NCBI GenBank assembly: GCA_963792175.1 | Contig: CAWBVG010000037.1 | Span: 1 to 64,000, forward strand | Direction of reading: 5' to 3' | Source: CAWBVG01 sp963792175 | Lineage (GTDB): Bacteria > Acidobacteriota > Vicinamibacteria > Vicinamibacterales > CAVVIG01 | Length of the DNA stretch: 64,000 nt | Program-made: the position numbers and the translations under genes | Notes under the pieces: generated by a model | What the model was told of the DNA's origin: nothing | Seen by the model: the letters and a program-made list of their open reading frames with translations, nothing else | Database searches by the model: none | In this document: piece after piece, positions 18,713-27,408 of the stretch | Numbering within the stretch: position 1 is the first letter of the stretch | Layout: every line of letters begins with the position of its first letter

Positions 18713-19057
18713 ATGGCTGACAAAGCGGACGTCTGGCAGGGCACGCTGGCGTTGATGGTGCTGAAGACGCTCGAAACGCTGGGCCCGCTGCATGGCTACG
18801 GCATCGCGCGGCGGATCGAGCAGACCAGCGCCCATCACCTGTCGCTCAACTACGGAACCCTCTACCCCGCTCTGCTCAAGCTCGAGCAGGAGGGGTACGT
18901 CACCTCTGAATGGGGCGTCTCGGACAACAACCGCAAGGCGAAGTTCTACCGTCTCACGCGGGCCGGGCGGAAGCAGCTCGACAAGGAAGCGCGCGAATGG
19001 GAGCGCACGACGGCGATCCTGGCCCGCTTCCTGACGCCGGGTGAAGAGGCCCCATGA
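18713..19057 (+). CDS. PadR-family transcriptional regulator
   Basis: 114-residue winged-helix repressor. LALMVLKTLETLGPLHGYGIARRIEQ is the first helix-turn-helix region (quoted in part), followed by LNYGTLYPALLKLEQEGYV and the beta-wing NRKAKFYRLTRAGRKQL; the C-terminal dimerisation helix is short. PadR genes of this size routinely precede ADOP permeases in Acidobacteriota and regulate them. Its stop overlaps the permease start by four bases (ATGA), so the two are translationally coupled. A dyad at 18642-18663 is the likely operator. Confidence 0.95.
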   Translation: MADKADVWQGTLALMVLKTLETLGPLHGYGIARRIEQTSAHHLSLNYGTLYPALLKLEQEGYVTSEWGVSDNNRKAKFYRLTRAGRKQLDKEAREWERTTAILARFLTPGEEAP

Positions 19058-21697
19058 GGGCGCTTCGTGCCTGGCTGCTGCGGCTTGGCGCGTCTCTCAG
19101 GGGACGCGCGCAGACCGGTGACGTTGCGGACGAGCTCAACAGTCACCTTGCCTTCCATATCGACGACAACATCCGCGCCGGCATGACACCGGACGAGGCC
19201 CGCCGCGCGGCACTGCTCAAGCTGGGCGGTTTCACTCAAACCGCCGAGTCGATTCGCGACCGGCGCGGCCTGCCCTTCCTCGACACGCTCTGGCAGGACC
19301 TCGTGTACGCGGCTACGCGTGCTGCGCAGAAATCGCGGCTTTACCGCAACCGCCGTCCTCACCTTCGCGCTCGGCATCGGCGCCAATAGCGCGATCTTCA
19401 GCATCGTCAACGCGATGCTGCTGCGTCCATTGCCGCTCGCCGAGCCGTCGCGGCTGGTCATGATCTTACGCGACCGAAGCGCGGCGATCGCTGCAGTTCG
19501 ATGGGGTCTCGTATCCGGCGTTCATCGACTGGCAGGAGCAGAATCGAAGCTTCGAATCGCTGGCGGCGTTCAGCCAATCGAGATCTTCCGCTCGGCACCA
19601 GCGATGAAGTTGTGGTCGCGCGGGGGAAAGTCGTCAGCGCGAACCTCTTCGACGTCGTCGGTGTCCAGCCGGCGATCGGCCGCGCGTTCCGCGACTGGCG
19701 GCTGGGATCGGCGGACGTCGTCATCTTGAGCAACGGCTTCTGGAAACGCCATTTCGGCGGGAGTCCTTCAGCCATCGGTCAGACGGTTCGAATCGATGAA
19801 CGTCCGCACACCATCGTCGGGGTGATGCCCCCGGCGTTTTACGCTCGACGGTGATTCCGAGGACTTCTTCCAGCCTCTGGGCGTCGATACGAACCGCGAA
19901 CCGCGGGTTCCTCCGCACCGTGGGTCGGCTCCGCCGCGGCGTCACGCTCGAGCAAGCGCGCGACGACATGTCGGCGATCACGAGGCGGCTCGAACAGCTG
20001 TATCCCGACTCGCATGCCGGGGTCGGCGCCAACCTGGTGCCGATGGCCGGCGCCGTCGCGCGACGAGTCCGGATGGGCCTGTTAACGATCATGTCGGTGG
20101 TCGGGGTCGTCCTGCTGATTGCGTGCGCGAACGTCGCCAGCCTCATGCTGGCGCGCGGCGCCACACGCCAGCAGGAGCTGGCGCTTCGCGCCGCGCTCGG
20201 CGCCGGACGGTTTCGCCTGGTGCGGCAGCTCCTCACGGAGAGCGCCGTGATCGCCGCAGCCGGCGGGGCGCTCGGCCTGTTCGTCGCGCATTGGACCGCA
20301 TCAGCGCTCGCCGCGGCGGTAGCCGATCAATTTCGTGTTCCCGGGATCGAGAGTGTGCGGACCGATGGCATGGTGCTCCTCTTCACAATCTGCGTCTCGG
20401 CGGCAGCCGGTCTTGGGTTCGGCGTCGCGCCGGCGTTCGCATGCCTTTCGAGGGATCCGAGCGAGCGCCTGCGCGAGGCGTCCCGATCGGCGACCGGTCG
20501 TCGTGCACCACGCGCACGGCGGGGACTGGTGATCGCCGAAACAGCGCTCGCGCTAGCGCTGCTCGTCGGCGGTGGAACATTGATCAGGACGTTTCTCACA
20601 CTGCGAGCCACGCCACCGGGATTCAACAGCGCCAGCTTGATCAAGGCGGATCTCTCGCTGCCTCTGCCCAGCTTCTGGCAACTCGACACGCGCGTGGGCT
20701 TCTATCAAGCGGCGCTCCAACGCGTGCGTGCGCTCCCAGGCGTTCGCGCCGCGGCGTTCGTCAGCATTCTGCCGCTCAATAACCGCAACAACACGGAATC
20801 CTTTCACATCGTCGGCAAACGCCGATCCAAGCCCAACTCGCGGATTCAGCGCCGTCTTCAACATGGCGTCGGCCGGCTACTTCAGGATGATGGGGATTCC
20901 GATTCGTGGCGGGTCGCGAGTTCGAGGAGCACGACACGGCGGGTGCACCCGACGTCGCCGTCATCAACGAGGCCGCGGCGCGTGCGTTCTGGCCCGGCGA
21001 GTCACCGCTCGGACGCCAGATTGTTCTGCCCATCAATGACGAGGCGTCGCAGATCCTGACCGTCGTGGGAGTCGTCGGCGACGTGAGACAGGCGAGCCTC
21101 GGGATTCCGCCGCGTCCGGAGATCGCCGTCAGCCCCATGCAATCGCGCCTTCGCGGGAGTTCGATAACGATTGTGGCCCAGACCGAAGGCGATCCGAAGG
21201 CGCTTGCCGAGTCGCTTCGTGCGGCGGTGCACAGCGCGAACCCGCTCGTCCCGATCTCTCTGATTGCAACCGTTGACGACGTGGTCTCGAACTCGATCGT
21301 TGAGCCACGACTCTATGCCACGCTGCTCGGCGCATTCGCGCTCCTCGCGCTGGTGCTGGCCTGCGTCGGTCTGTACGGACTCATTGCGTACAGCGTGTCG
21401 CAGCGTCGTCACGAATTCGGCGTTCGCGTCGCGCTCGGCGCAGCGCAGAGCACGATCCTGCGCCTGGTCGTCGGTGAAGGGCTGCACCTTGCAGCGGTGG
21501 GAGTGGGAATCGGCCTTGTCGTTGCGGTCGCGGCCACTCGGCTGCTCGTCGGCCTTGTCGTCGGCGTCGAACCGCAGGATCCGGTCACGTTTGCGGCCGT
21601 GACGTTCGTGCTGGTGGCCGCCACGCTGCTGGCCACTTACATTCCCGCGCGCCGTGCGGCGCGCGTCGATGCGATGGTGGCACTGCGAGACGAGTAG
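19054..21697 (+). CDS. ADOP-type MacB/FtsX permease (seven frameshifts)
   Basis: An ABC-type permease of the ADOP group: N-terminal domain ending WQDLVYALRVLRRNRGFTATA, first transmembrane segment LTFALGIGANSAIFSIVNAML, periplasmic MacB core domain, three-helix block (LLIACANVASLMLARG), second core domain and final block ending ARRAARVDAMVALRDE. Corrected length is 878 residues, as expected. The reading frame shifts by one base seven times, near 19312, 19487, 19581, 19840, 19901, 20820 and 20914; each is consistent with one extra base, and the total restores a whole number of codons. No in-frame stop or large deletion is seen, so either the sequence carries insertion errors or this is a very young pseudogene. 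No ATPase gene is linked. Confidence 0.85.
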
Positions 21698-21824
21698 GCA
21701 CGGCCATGCGAGGCATGCTGACAATGACTGCTCCCGTCCTGCGATTCGCCGGCCGCTTGGGCGTTTGCCAGCGTATGGCGACGATGGTAGCGTCGTCTCG
21801 TCGGCACGATAGCCGCACATCTCC

Positions 21825-21868
21825 TTCAGGTCTCTCCACGACACAGTCGTCGCTCGGAGAGACCTGAA
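21825..21868. promoter_or_regulatory. Strong hairpin before the coiled-coil gene
   Basis: Perfect 13-bp arms TTCAGGTCTCTCC (21825-21837) and GGAGAGACCTGAA (21856-21868), with a nested ACGAC/GTCGT pair in the loop. The GGAG ribosome-binding site of the next gene begins two bases after it, so the structure could control translation, or end transcription of the ADOP gene. Confidence 0.55.
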
Positions 21869-21878
21869 TGGAGACATC

Positions 21879-22294
21879 ATGCCGCCGCAAACCCTTGAAC
21901 GACGGGTAGAAAGCCTGGAGCAGCGAGTGACGGTTCTCGAGCAATTGCCGGCCCGCGTGGATCACCTCGCTGTGCAGATTTCGCAACTCCGGGACGAGAT
22001 GCGCGCTGAATTTTCTGCCGTCCGGAACGAGATCACGGCGGGCGACGAGCGAGTCGTCACGACCCTGCGCGAGGAGATCCGCGCCGGTGACGAGCGAGTC
22101 GATCACGACCCTGCGCGAGGAGATTCGCGCTGGCGAAGAGCGGGTGCATCGCAACGTTGCGTGAGGAAATCCGTAGCGGCGACCAAAGCGTTATGACCCA
22201 AGCCCGCGTCCTCTACGAGGACCTGAAAGCGAGTCTGGTCTTGATTCAGGAAGGCCTTCCCGCCCGCAAGCGACCCCGACGACGAAATAGGTAG
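21879..22294 (+). CDS. Coiled-coil protein with tandem 15-residue repeats (two frameshifts)
   Basis: About 137 residues after removing one extra base near 22101 and one near 22147. The N-terminal heptad region (LERRVESLEQRVTVLEQLPA) is a strong coiled coil. It is followed by three to four copies of a 15-residue unit, roughly AGDERVxTTLREEIR, and a basic tail RKRPRRRNR. The DNA copies of the repeat are also nearly identical, so the array grew by recent duplication. Not recognised; the plan resembles small polymer- or phasin-like coiled-coil proteins, but that is only a shape argument. GGAG ribosome-binding site 5 bases before the ATG. The stop codon overlaps the -10 element of the next gene. 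Confidence 0.65.
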
Positions 22295-22297
22295 AAT
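22292..22297 (+). promoter_or_regulatory. -10 element TAGAAT, leaderless start of M14 gene
   Basis: TAGAAT, whose TAG is also the stop codon of the coiled-coil gene, 8 bases before the ATG at 22306; no Shine-Dalgarno sequence. Confidence 0.45.
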
Positions 22298-22305
22298 TCG
22301 GGTCC

Positions 22306-24975
22306 ATGCGGACCCGCGCGCGCGTCTTCCTTCTGGTTCTTCTCGTCGCACCGCTCGCAGCCCTCAGCCTCCCGACACCAGAATCGGTGATCGGATTCCG
22401 CCCCGGCGCGGATTACAAGCTCGCGACGTACGACCAGTCGGTCGACTATTTCAAGAAGCTGGCGGCGGCGACCAGGCACATGAAGATCGTCGAGGCCGGC
22501 AAGACGACGCAGGGCCGGCCGATGTACTTCGCGCTGGTGTCGAGCCCGGACAACCTGGCCCGGATCGATCGGTATCGTGAAATCGCCCGCCGCCTGGCGC
22601 ATCCGCAGGGCTTGAGCGAGACGGAGGCCCGCCGGCTGGCGCGCGAAGGCAAGGCGTTCGTGCACATCGACGGCGGCCTGCATGCCACCGAAGTGGCCGG
22701 CTGGTCGCATACGCCGCAGCTGCTGTACGACCTCGTCAATCGCGCGAATGAACCGGACACCAAGGCGATTCTCGACAACGTGGTGCTGATGCTGTGGCCG
22801 ACCATCAACCCGGACGGCCAGCAGATGGTCGCCCAGTGGTATATGCAGAACGTGGGCACGCCATACGAGCTCTCCGGTCTTCCGAAGCTGTATCAGGAAT
22901 ACGTCGGGCACGACAACAACCGCGACGCCTACATGCTGAACATGGTGGAGTCGCGGGTGCTCGAGCACACGTGGCGGCAATGGGAACCGCAGATCATCTA
23001 CGTCCATCACCAGTCGGGACCGTTTCCCACGCGCATCTGGCTGCCGCCGTTCTCCGAGCCGGTCGGCGCCGAGGCGCCATTCATCATGTCGCGCGAAGTG
23101 AACATGATCGGCATGGCGATCGCGAAGGGCCTGGAGGAGCGCGGCCAGGTCGGCGCGACGCACATGGGCACGGCGTTCGATGCCTGGTATCCGGGGTACG
23201 TCGACTACGCGCCGAATTTCAAGAACATCGCCGCCTTCTGGACCGAAACCGCGCTCTATCAGTACGCGACGCCGCACGAATACACGATCAACGATTTCCC
23301 GCAGAATATGCGCGACTCTGCGTCCGCAGAGCCTGTACTCGAGCCCGTGGCAGCCGGGCCTCTGGCGCCTCCGGGACGCGGTGGACTACATGGAGACGGC
23401 GTCGATGGCCGTGCTCGAGTTCGCCGCGAAGTACAAGGACTCGCTGCTGTTCGATCGCTACAAGTCGGGCGTCGACCAGATCGCGCTCGGCGGCCGGAAG
23501 GCGCCGTACGCGTACTTCGTCCCCCGGGATCAACGCGATCCCGTGGCCGCCGTGGAGCTGGTTCGGCGCCTGGCCTTCGGCGGGTTGCGAATCTACCAGC
23601 TCGCGGCTGCGGCCACTGTGGGCGGCGACACCCTCGCCGAGGGCACATGGGTGATTCCCACCGATCAGGAATTCGCGGCGATGGCCCGCGAAGTGCTCGA
23701 CGTGCAGAAGTACCCGGACCTCCGTCAGTACCCAGGTGGTCCGCCGGAACGGCCTGTACGACGCGGCCGGCTGGTCGCTGCCGCTGCAGATGGGCGTTCG
23801 TGTCGTGGCCGCCGATGCGCCGCTCGCGGACGAGGTCCGGCGGACCATGAGACTCGTCGGAACGATCGCCGACTCGAAGGTGAAACCGACGCCGTACGAA
23901 GCGGCGCTCAGGAGCGACGCCGCGCCGTTTGACAGCGTCCCTGGGCTCGGTTTCAACAGCGATCCGAATGCGGCGGCCATCCTGCCGCCCGCCGGTCGCG
24001 TCACGGGCACGGGTCCGATCCTGGTGATCGATCCGGCGCAGAACAACGCCTACCGCGCGCTGAATCGCGCGTGGGAGCAAGGCGCAAAAGTGCAGGCCAG
24101 CGCCGATGCGTCCGGATCGCCAGTGCGCTACGCGATCATGGGGCTCTCCGACGGCGCGCAGAACGATCTCGTCGAGTCGCTCGCGCTGCGCGCCGAGCGG
24201 ACGCTGTCCGCGCCCGGCCGGGCTGTGCGCAGGCCGCGCCTCGGCCTCTACCAGCCGTGGACCGGCAGCATGGACGAGGGATGGACACGCTGGCTGCTCG
24301 AGCAGTACGGGTTCTCCTACGTGCTCGTCCATCCCGACGATTTCAAGTCGCCGTTGACGGACAAAATCGACGTGCTGATCATCGCCGACGACGCCCGTGT
24401 GCCGATCGCGGGCGCAGCGGCTGGAGGACGAGGCTCAGGGCAGGCGGGTGGCGGCGCCGGCCGCGCCGTCCGCCCGGAGTACGCGTATCAATTGACGCCG
24501 AACGACCTGCAGGGGTTCGAGCGGTTCGTGCGCAGCGGCGGCACGCTCGTCTGCCTCAGCAACGCGAGCGCGTTCGCGATTCAGCAGTTCAAGCTGCCGG
24601 TGCGCAATGTGGTCGCCGGACTGCGGCCGGAGGAGTTTTTCTTGCGAGGCTCGATCGTCGAAGTCACGACCGATCCCGCTCACCCGGTGATGGCCGGCAT
24701 GACGGAGCGGGCGGCGGTTTTCGTCGACGGCAGTCCCGTATTCGAGACGACCGACGGCTTCCAGGGATCGGTCATCGCGCGCTACGCCGAAACCGGATCG
24801 CCGCTGCTGTCCGGCTATTTGATCGGCGAAACAGTATCTGCACGGCAAAGCGGCCGCGCTCGACGTTCAGCTGGGCGACGGCCACGTCGTCTTGCTCGGA
24901 TTTCGCCCGACGTGGCGCGGTCAGCCGTTCGGCACGTTCCGGGTCCTGTTCAACGCCGCGATGTTCGCGCGCTGA
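22306..24975 (+). CDS. Secreted M14-family zinc carboxypeptidase-like protein (three frameshifts)
   Basis: 888 residues when three single-base insertions (near 23317, 23735 and 24831) are removed. Signal peptide to about residue 20. The peptidase domain has the zinc motif H126-ATE-129 in GLHATEVAGW, NPDG, the arginine motif GHDNNRD and the third ligand in IYVHHQSG (H234/H235). The C-terminal half is a class-I-glutamine-amidotransferase-like fold region (PWTGSMDEGWTRWLLEQYGF, then GTLVCLSNAS) that ends LLGFRPTWRGQPFGTFRVLF. This two-domain build is frequent among acidobacterial secreted peptidases. Probably digests peptides outside the cytoplasm. The start is leaderless-type. Confidence 0.88.
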
Positions 24976-24985
24976 CGGATCGCTC

Positions 24986-25810
24986 CTATCTCCCGGCGGC
25001 GGCGCGGCCGGCCTTGATCGCTTCGTCCGCCGCGGCTCCCTGTGTCAGCAGCGCGAGAAATCCTTCCTTCACGCGCTTCCCGGCATCCTGGGCGTTGAAC
25101 GTGAGCATGTCGACGAGCGTCGCGCGCCGGGCTTCGGCCAGCACCTTCTGCGTACCTGCTTCGGCGCCCTCGCGATCGCCGCCGAGCGCCTGGGCGAGGC
25201 TGCCGATGCCGCACGCGAGAATGCTGTAGCCCGTCAGGTCGGCGATCTCCCTGGCCTGCGCCACGGCGGCCGGATCCTCCAGCATCAGCATCGCGATGCG
25301 GTCGCCGGTGCGATTCGCCGGCGACCAGACGTTCGCCCGCGCGTCGCGGAAGAAACCGATCGCCAGCTTCGCCTCGTCGACGCTGCGGACGTGGGGAATC
25401 GTCACGCCGTCGGCGCCGGCATCGAACGCCTCCTTGACGCGCGTCCGGGTCGCGTCAGCGCCATCCTTCTCGATCGGCGGAATGCGGACGATGAGCGTCT
25501 TGCGGCCCGCGGCGCTGGCACTCCGCAACCCGTCCGCGATCGCCTTGATCGCGGCGCCGTCGTAGCTGCCTTCGAGGTTGAGAAATACGAAGTCGTAGAG
25601 CGGGTTCATCGCCAGCTTCTCGCCGCCTTCGCGGGTGTACACCGCCGGGCGAGGACCTTGTCCGCGCGGACCAGCATTCTCGTTCGGCGCATAGATGCCG
25701 AAGGCGGGCTTGCCGCTCATCCAGAGATCGATGATGGCCGGGCGTGGGCCCTGCCCAGCGAGCCCGGTGGTCGTGAAAAGAATGGCAATCGCGAATGTCA
25801 TCCAGCGCAT
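24986..25810 (-). CDS. Exported HpcH/HpaI aldolase-like protein
   Basis: 274 residues. The family normally cleaves 2-keto-3-deoxy acids in the cytoplasm in a metal-dependent TIM barrel. Here the barrel motifs are recognisable: FVFLNLEGSYDGAAIK, LIVRIPPIE, DAGADGVTIPHVRSVDEA and IAMLMLEDPAAV. The protein starts MRWMTFAIAILFTTTGLAGQ, a signal peptide, which is unusual for the family. The expected E-x-x-E/D metal site is partly kept (MLMLED). The ATG at 25810 is preferred over an upstream in-frame start because the preceding residues are encoded by a heptamer array. TATCTT lies 6 bases before it. It converges on the M14 gene. Confidence 0.82.
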   Translation of the reverse strand: MRWMTFAIAILFTTTGLAGQGPRPAIIDLWMSGKPAFGIYAPNENAGPRGQGPRPAVYTREGGEKLAMNPLYDFVFLNLEGSYDGAAIKAIADGLRSASAAGRKTLIVRIPPIEKDGADATRTRVKEAFDAGADGVTIPHVRSVDEAKLAIGFFRDARANVWSPANRTGDRIAMLMLEDPAAVAQAREIADLTGYSILACGIGSLAQALGGDREGAEAGTQKVLAEARRATLVDMLTFNAQDAGKRVKEGFLALLTQGAAADEAIKAGRAAAGR

Positions 25811-25824
25811 CGGTGAAAGATATC

Positions 25825-25911
25825 GGGGCTGGGGGCTTGGGGCTAGCTGAATCCTCGGGCTAGAACCCGATCGACCCACAGCGAGTCCCTAGCCCCTAGC
25901 CCCTACCCCAG
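25825..25911. repeat. Pair of inverted heptamer arrays (GGGGCTA / TAGCCCC)
   Basis: GGGGCTG, GGGGCTT, GGGGCTA at 25825-25845 face AGTCCCT, AGCCCCT, AGCCCCT, ACCCCAG at 25884-25911. The arrays are complementary and can pair across 38 bases. They lie between two divergently transcribed genes, upstream of both promoters. Confidence 0.7.
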
Positions 25912-25941
25912 CTCTAGCCCCGACAGCGCCCCGCGCAGTCG

Positions 25942-25947
25942 TAGAAT
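25942..25947 (+). promoter_or_regulatory. -10 element TAGAAT, leaderless GTG start
   Basis: TAGAAT 7 bases (CAAGATC) before the GTG at 25955, without a Shine-Dalgarno sequence. Confidence 0.5.
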
Positions 25948-25954
25948 CAAGATC

Positions 25955-27178
25955 GTGCGGCGATGCCTCGCGTTCGTGGTGCTCGTTGTCCTCAGCCGCG
26001 CGGGCGTTCGTGCCGAGGACTGGCCCCAGTTCCGCGGTCCGACCGGCCAGGGGCATTCGTCGGAACGCGGGCTGCCGCTCGACTGGAGCGAATCGCGCAA
26101 CGTCAAGTGGAAGACCCCAGTGCCCGGACGCGGCTGGTCGTCGCCGGTCGTCGCGGGTGGCCGTGTCTGGCTGACAACGTCGGTGAAAGCCAACGGCGCA
26201 TCGCTGCGTGCCGTCGCCTACGACGTCGAGACGGGCCGCGAAGCGGTCAACGTCGAAGTCTTTCACCTCCGAAGCGCGGACCTCTTGAACGCGAAGAACA
26301 GTCACGCGTCGCCCACGCCCATTGCCGACGGCGAACGCGTGTACGTCCACTTCGGCGCCGAAGGCACCGCCGCGCTGACGGCGTCTGGCGAGATCGTCTG
26401 GAAGACGCGGCTGCCCTATCAGTCGCAGCACGGCAACGGCGGCTCGCCAATGCTGTACGGCGATCTGCTCATCTTCAGCTGCGACGGCAGCGACCAGGCC
26501 TTCGTCGTCGCGCTCGACAAGCGGACCGGCAAAGTCCGGTGGAAGACGTGGCGGCGTCAGCCGTGGGACCAGGCGTATACGACACCATTGCTGATTCGCG
26601 TCGGCGAACAGGACCAGGTGGTCAGCGTCGGTGCCTATCGGGCCGCCGCCTACGATCCGCAGACCGGCAAGGAACTCTGGCGCGTCAGTTACGCCGATGG
26701 CTTCTCGAACGTGCCGCGTCCGGTGTACGGCCACGGCCTCGTGTACATCGCGACCGGATTCCAGCAGCCGACGCTGATGGCCGTGCGTCCGGACGGCAGC
26801 GGCGACGTGACGAAAACGCACGTCGCGTGGACTCTTCGTCGCGCCGCCCCGTTGACTCCCTCGCCGCTGATCGTGGGAGACGAGATCTACGTCGTCAACG
26901 ACGGCGGGATCGCCTCCTGTCTGGACGCCAGGACGGGCGATACCCACTGGCAGCAGCGCCTCGGCGGCGAATACTCCGCATCGCCGGTGTTCGCGGACGG
27001 CCGGATTTACTTCTTGAACGAGGAAGGCGGTGCGACGGCGATCGCGCCCGGCAAAGCGTTCGTCAGGCTGGCGACCGCTTCGCTGGACGGCGCCACGCTC
27101 GCGTCAATCGCTGTCGCGGATGGGTCGTTTTTCATTCGCAGCGACACGCACCTCTACCGGATCGTCAAGACGTCCTGA
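25955..27178 (+). CDS. Secreted PQQ-like beta-propeller protein
   Basis: 407 residues with a signal peptide ending GVRA-ED and repeated propeller blades of the type SSPVVAGGRVWLTT, ALDKRTGKVRWKTW, AYDPQTGKELWRVSY and CLDARTGDTHWQQRLGG. The opening WPQFRGPTGQGHS is typical of the 'outer membrane protein assembly BamB-like / PQQ-binding-like' group very common in Acidobacteriota and Planctomycetota. It lacks a cytochrome domain and catalytic aspartate block of true quinoprotein dehydrogenases, so it is more likely a structural or binding protein. Function unknown. Confidence 0.88.
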   Translation: MRRCLAFVVLVVLSRAGVRAEDWPQFRGPTGQGHSSERGLPLDWSESRNVKWKTPVPGRGWSSPVVAGGRVWLTTSVKANGASLRAVAYDVETGREAVNVEVFHLRSADLLNAKNSHASPTPIADGERVYVHFGAEGTAALTASGEIVWKTRLPYQSQHGNGGSPMLYGDLLIFSCDGSDQAFVVALDKRTGKVRWKTWRRQPWDQAYTTPLLIRVGEQDQVVSVGAYRAAAYDPQTGKELWRVSYADGFSNVPRPVYGHGLVYIATGFQQPTLMAVRPDGSGDVTKTHVAWTLRRAAPLTPSPLIVGDEIYVVNDGGIASCLDARTGDTHWQQRLGGEYSASPVFADGRIYFLNEEGGATAIAPGKAFVRLATASLDGATLASIAVADGSFFIRSDTHLYRIVKTS

Positions 27179-27185
27179 GGTCCAG

Positions 27186-27382
27186 CTAGCGGGCACCGCC
27201 GCGGCGCCGCGACCGGTTCGACGCCTCCATCTTCGCGATTCTCGCATCCGAGTGTTTGACCCCGGGTTGGCTCGGCATCGGTCGGCGGTGCTGCTTGCCC
27301 GGCGCGTCAACCACTCCTCGAACGCGAGTAAGGAGCGGACCACGTCGTCGAATGTTATAATTGTGAGTTCCTCTCGCTCCAT
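27186..27382 (-). CDS. Possible small basic protein (frameshifted)
   Basis: Weak call. From the ATG at 27382 the frame reads MEREELTIITFDDVVRSLLA then FEEW, and after a one-base deletion near 27308 continues as DAPGKQHRRPMPSQPGVKHS followed by DARIAKMEASNRSRRRGGAR and a stop. Together this gives about 65 residues with an acidic-hydrophobic head and a basic tail. The frame break and the overlap with the probable ABC-F promoter (27353-27361) make it uncertain. Confidence 0.3.
27353..27361 (+). promoter_or_regulatory. Extended -10 promoter of the ABC-F gene
   Basis: TGTTATAAT, an extended -10 with a perfect hexamer, 48 bases before the ABC-F start codon. No convincing -35, as expected for extended -10 promoters. 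The leader contains AGGAAGG and a five-codon open frame (ATG at 27391) whose TGA overlaps the ABC-F ATG. Confidence 0.5.
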
Positions 27383-27408
27383 TTTTCAGGAAGGATGCAT
27401 CGCGCGCG

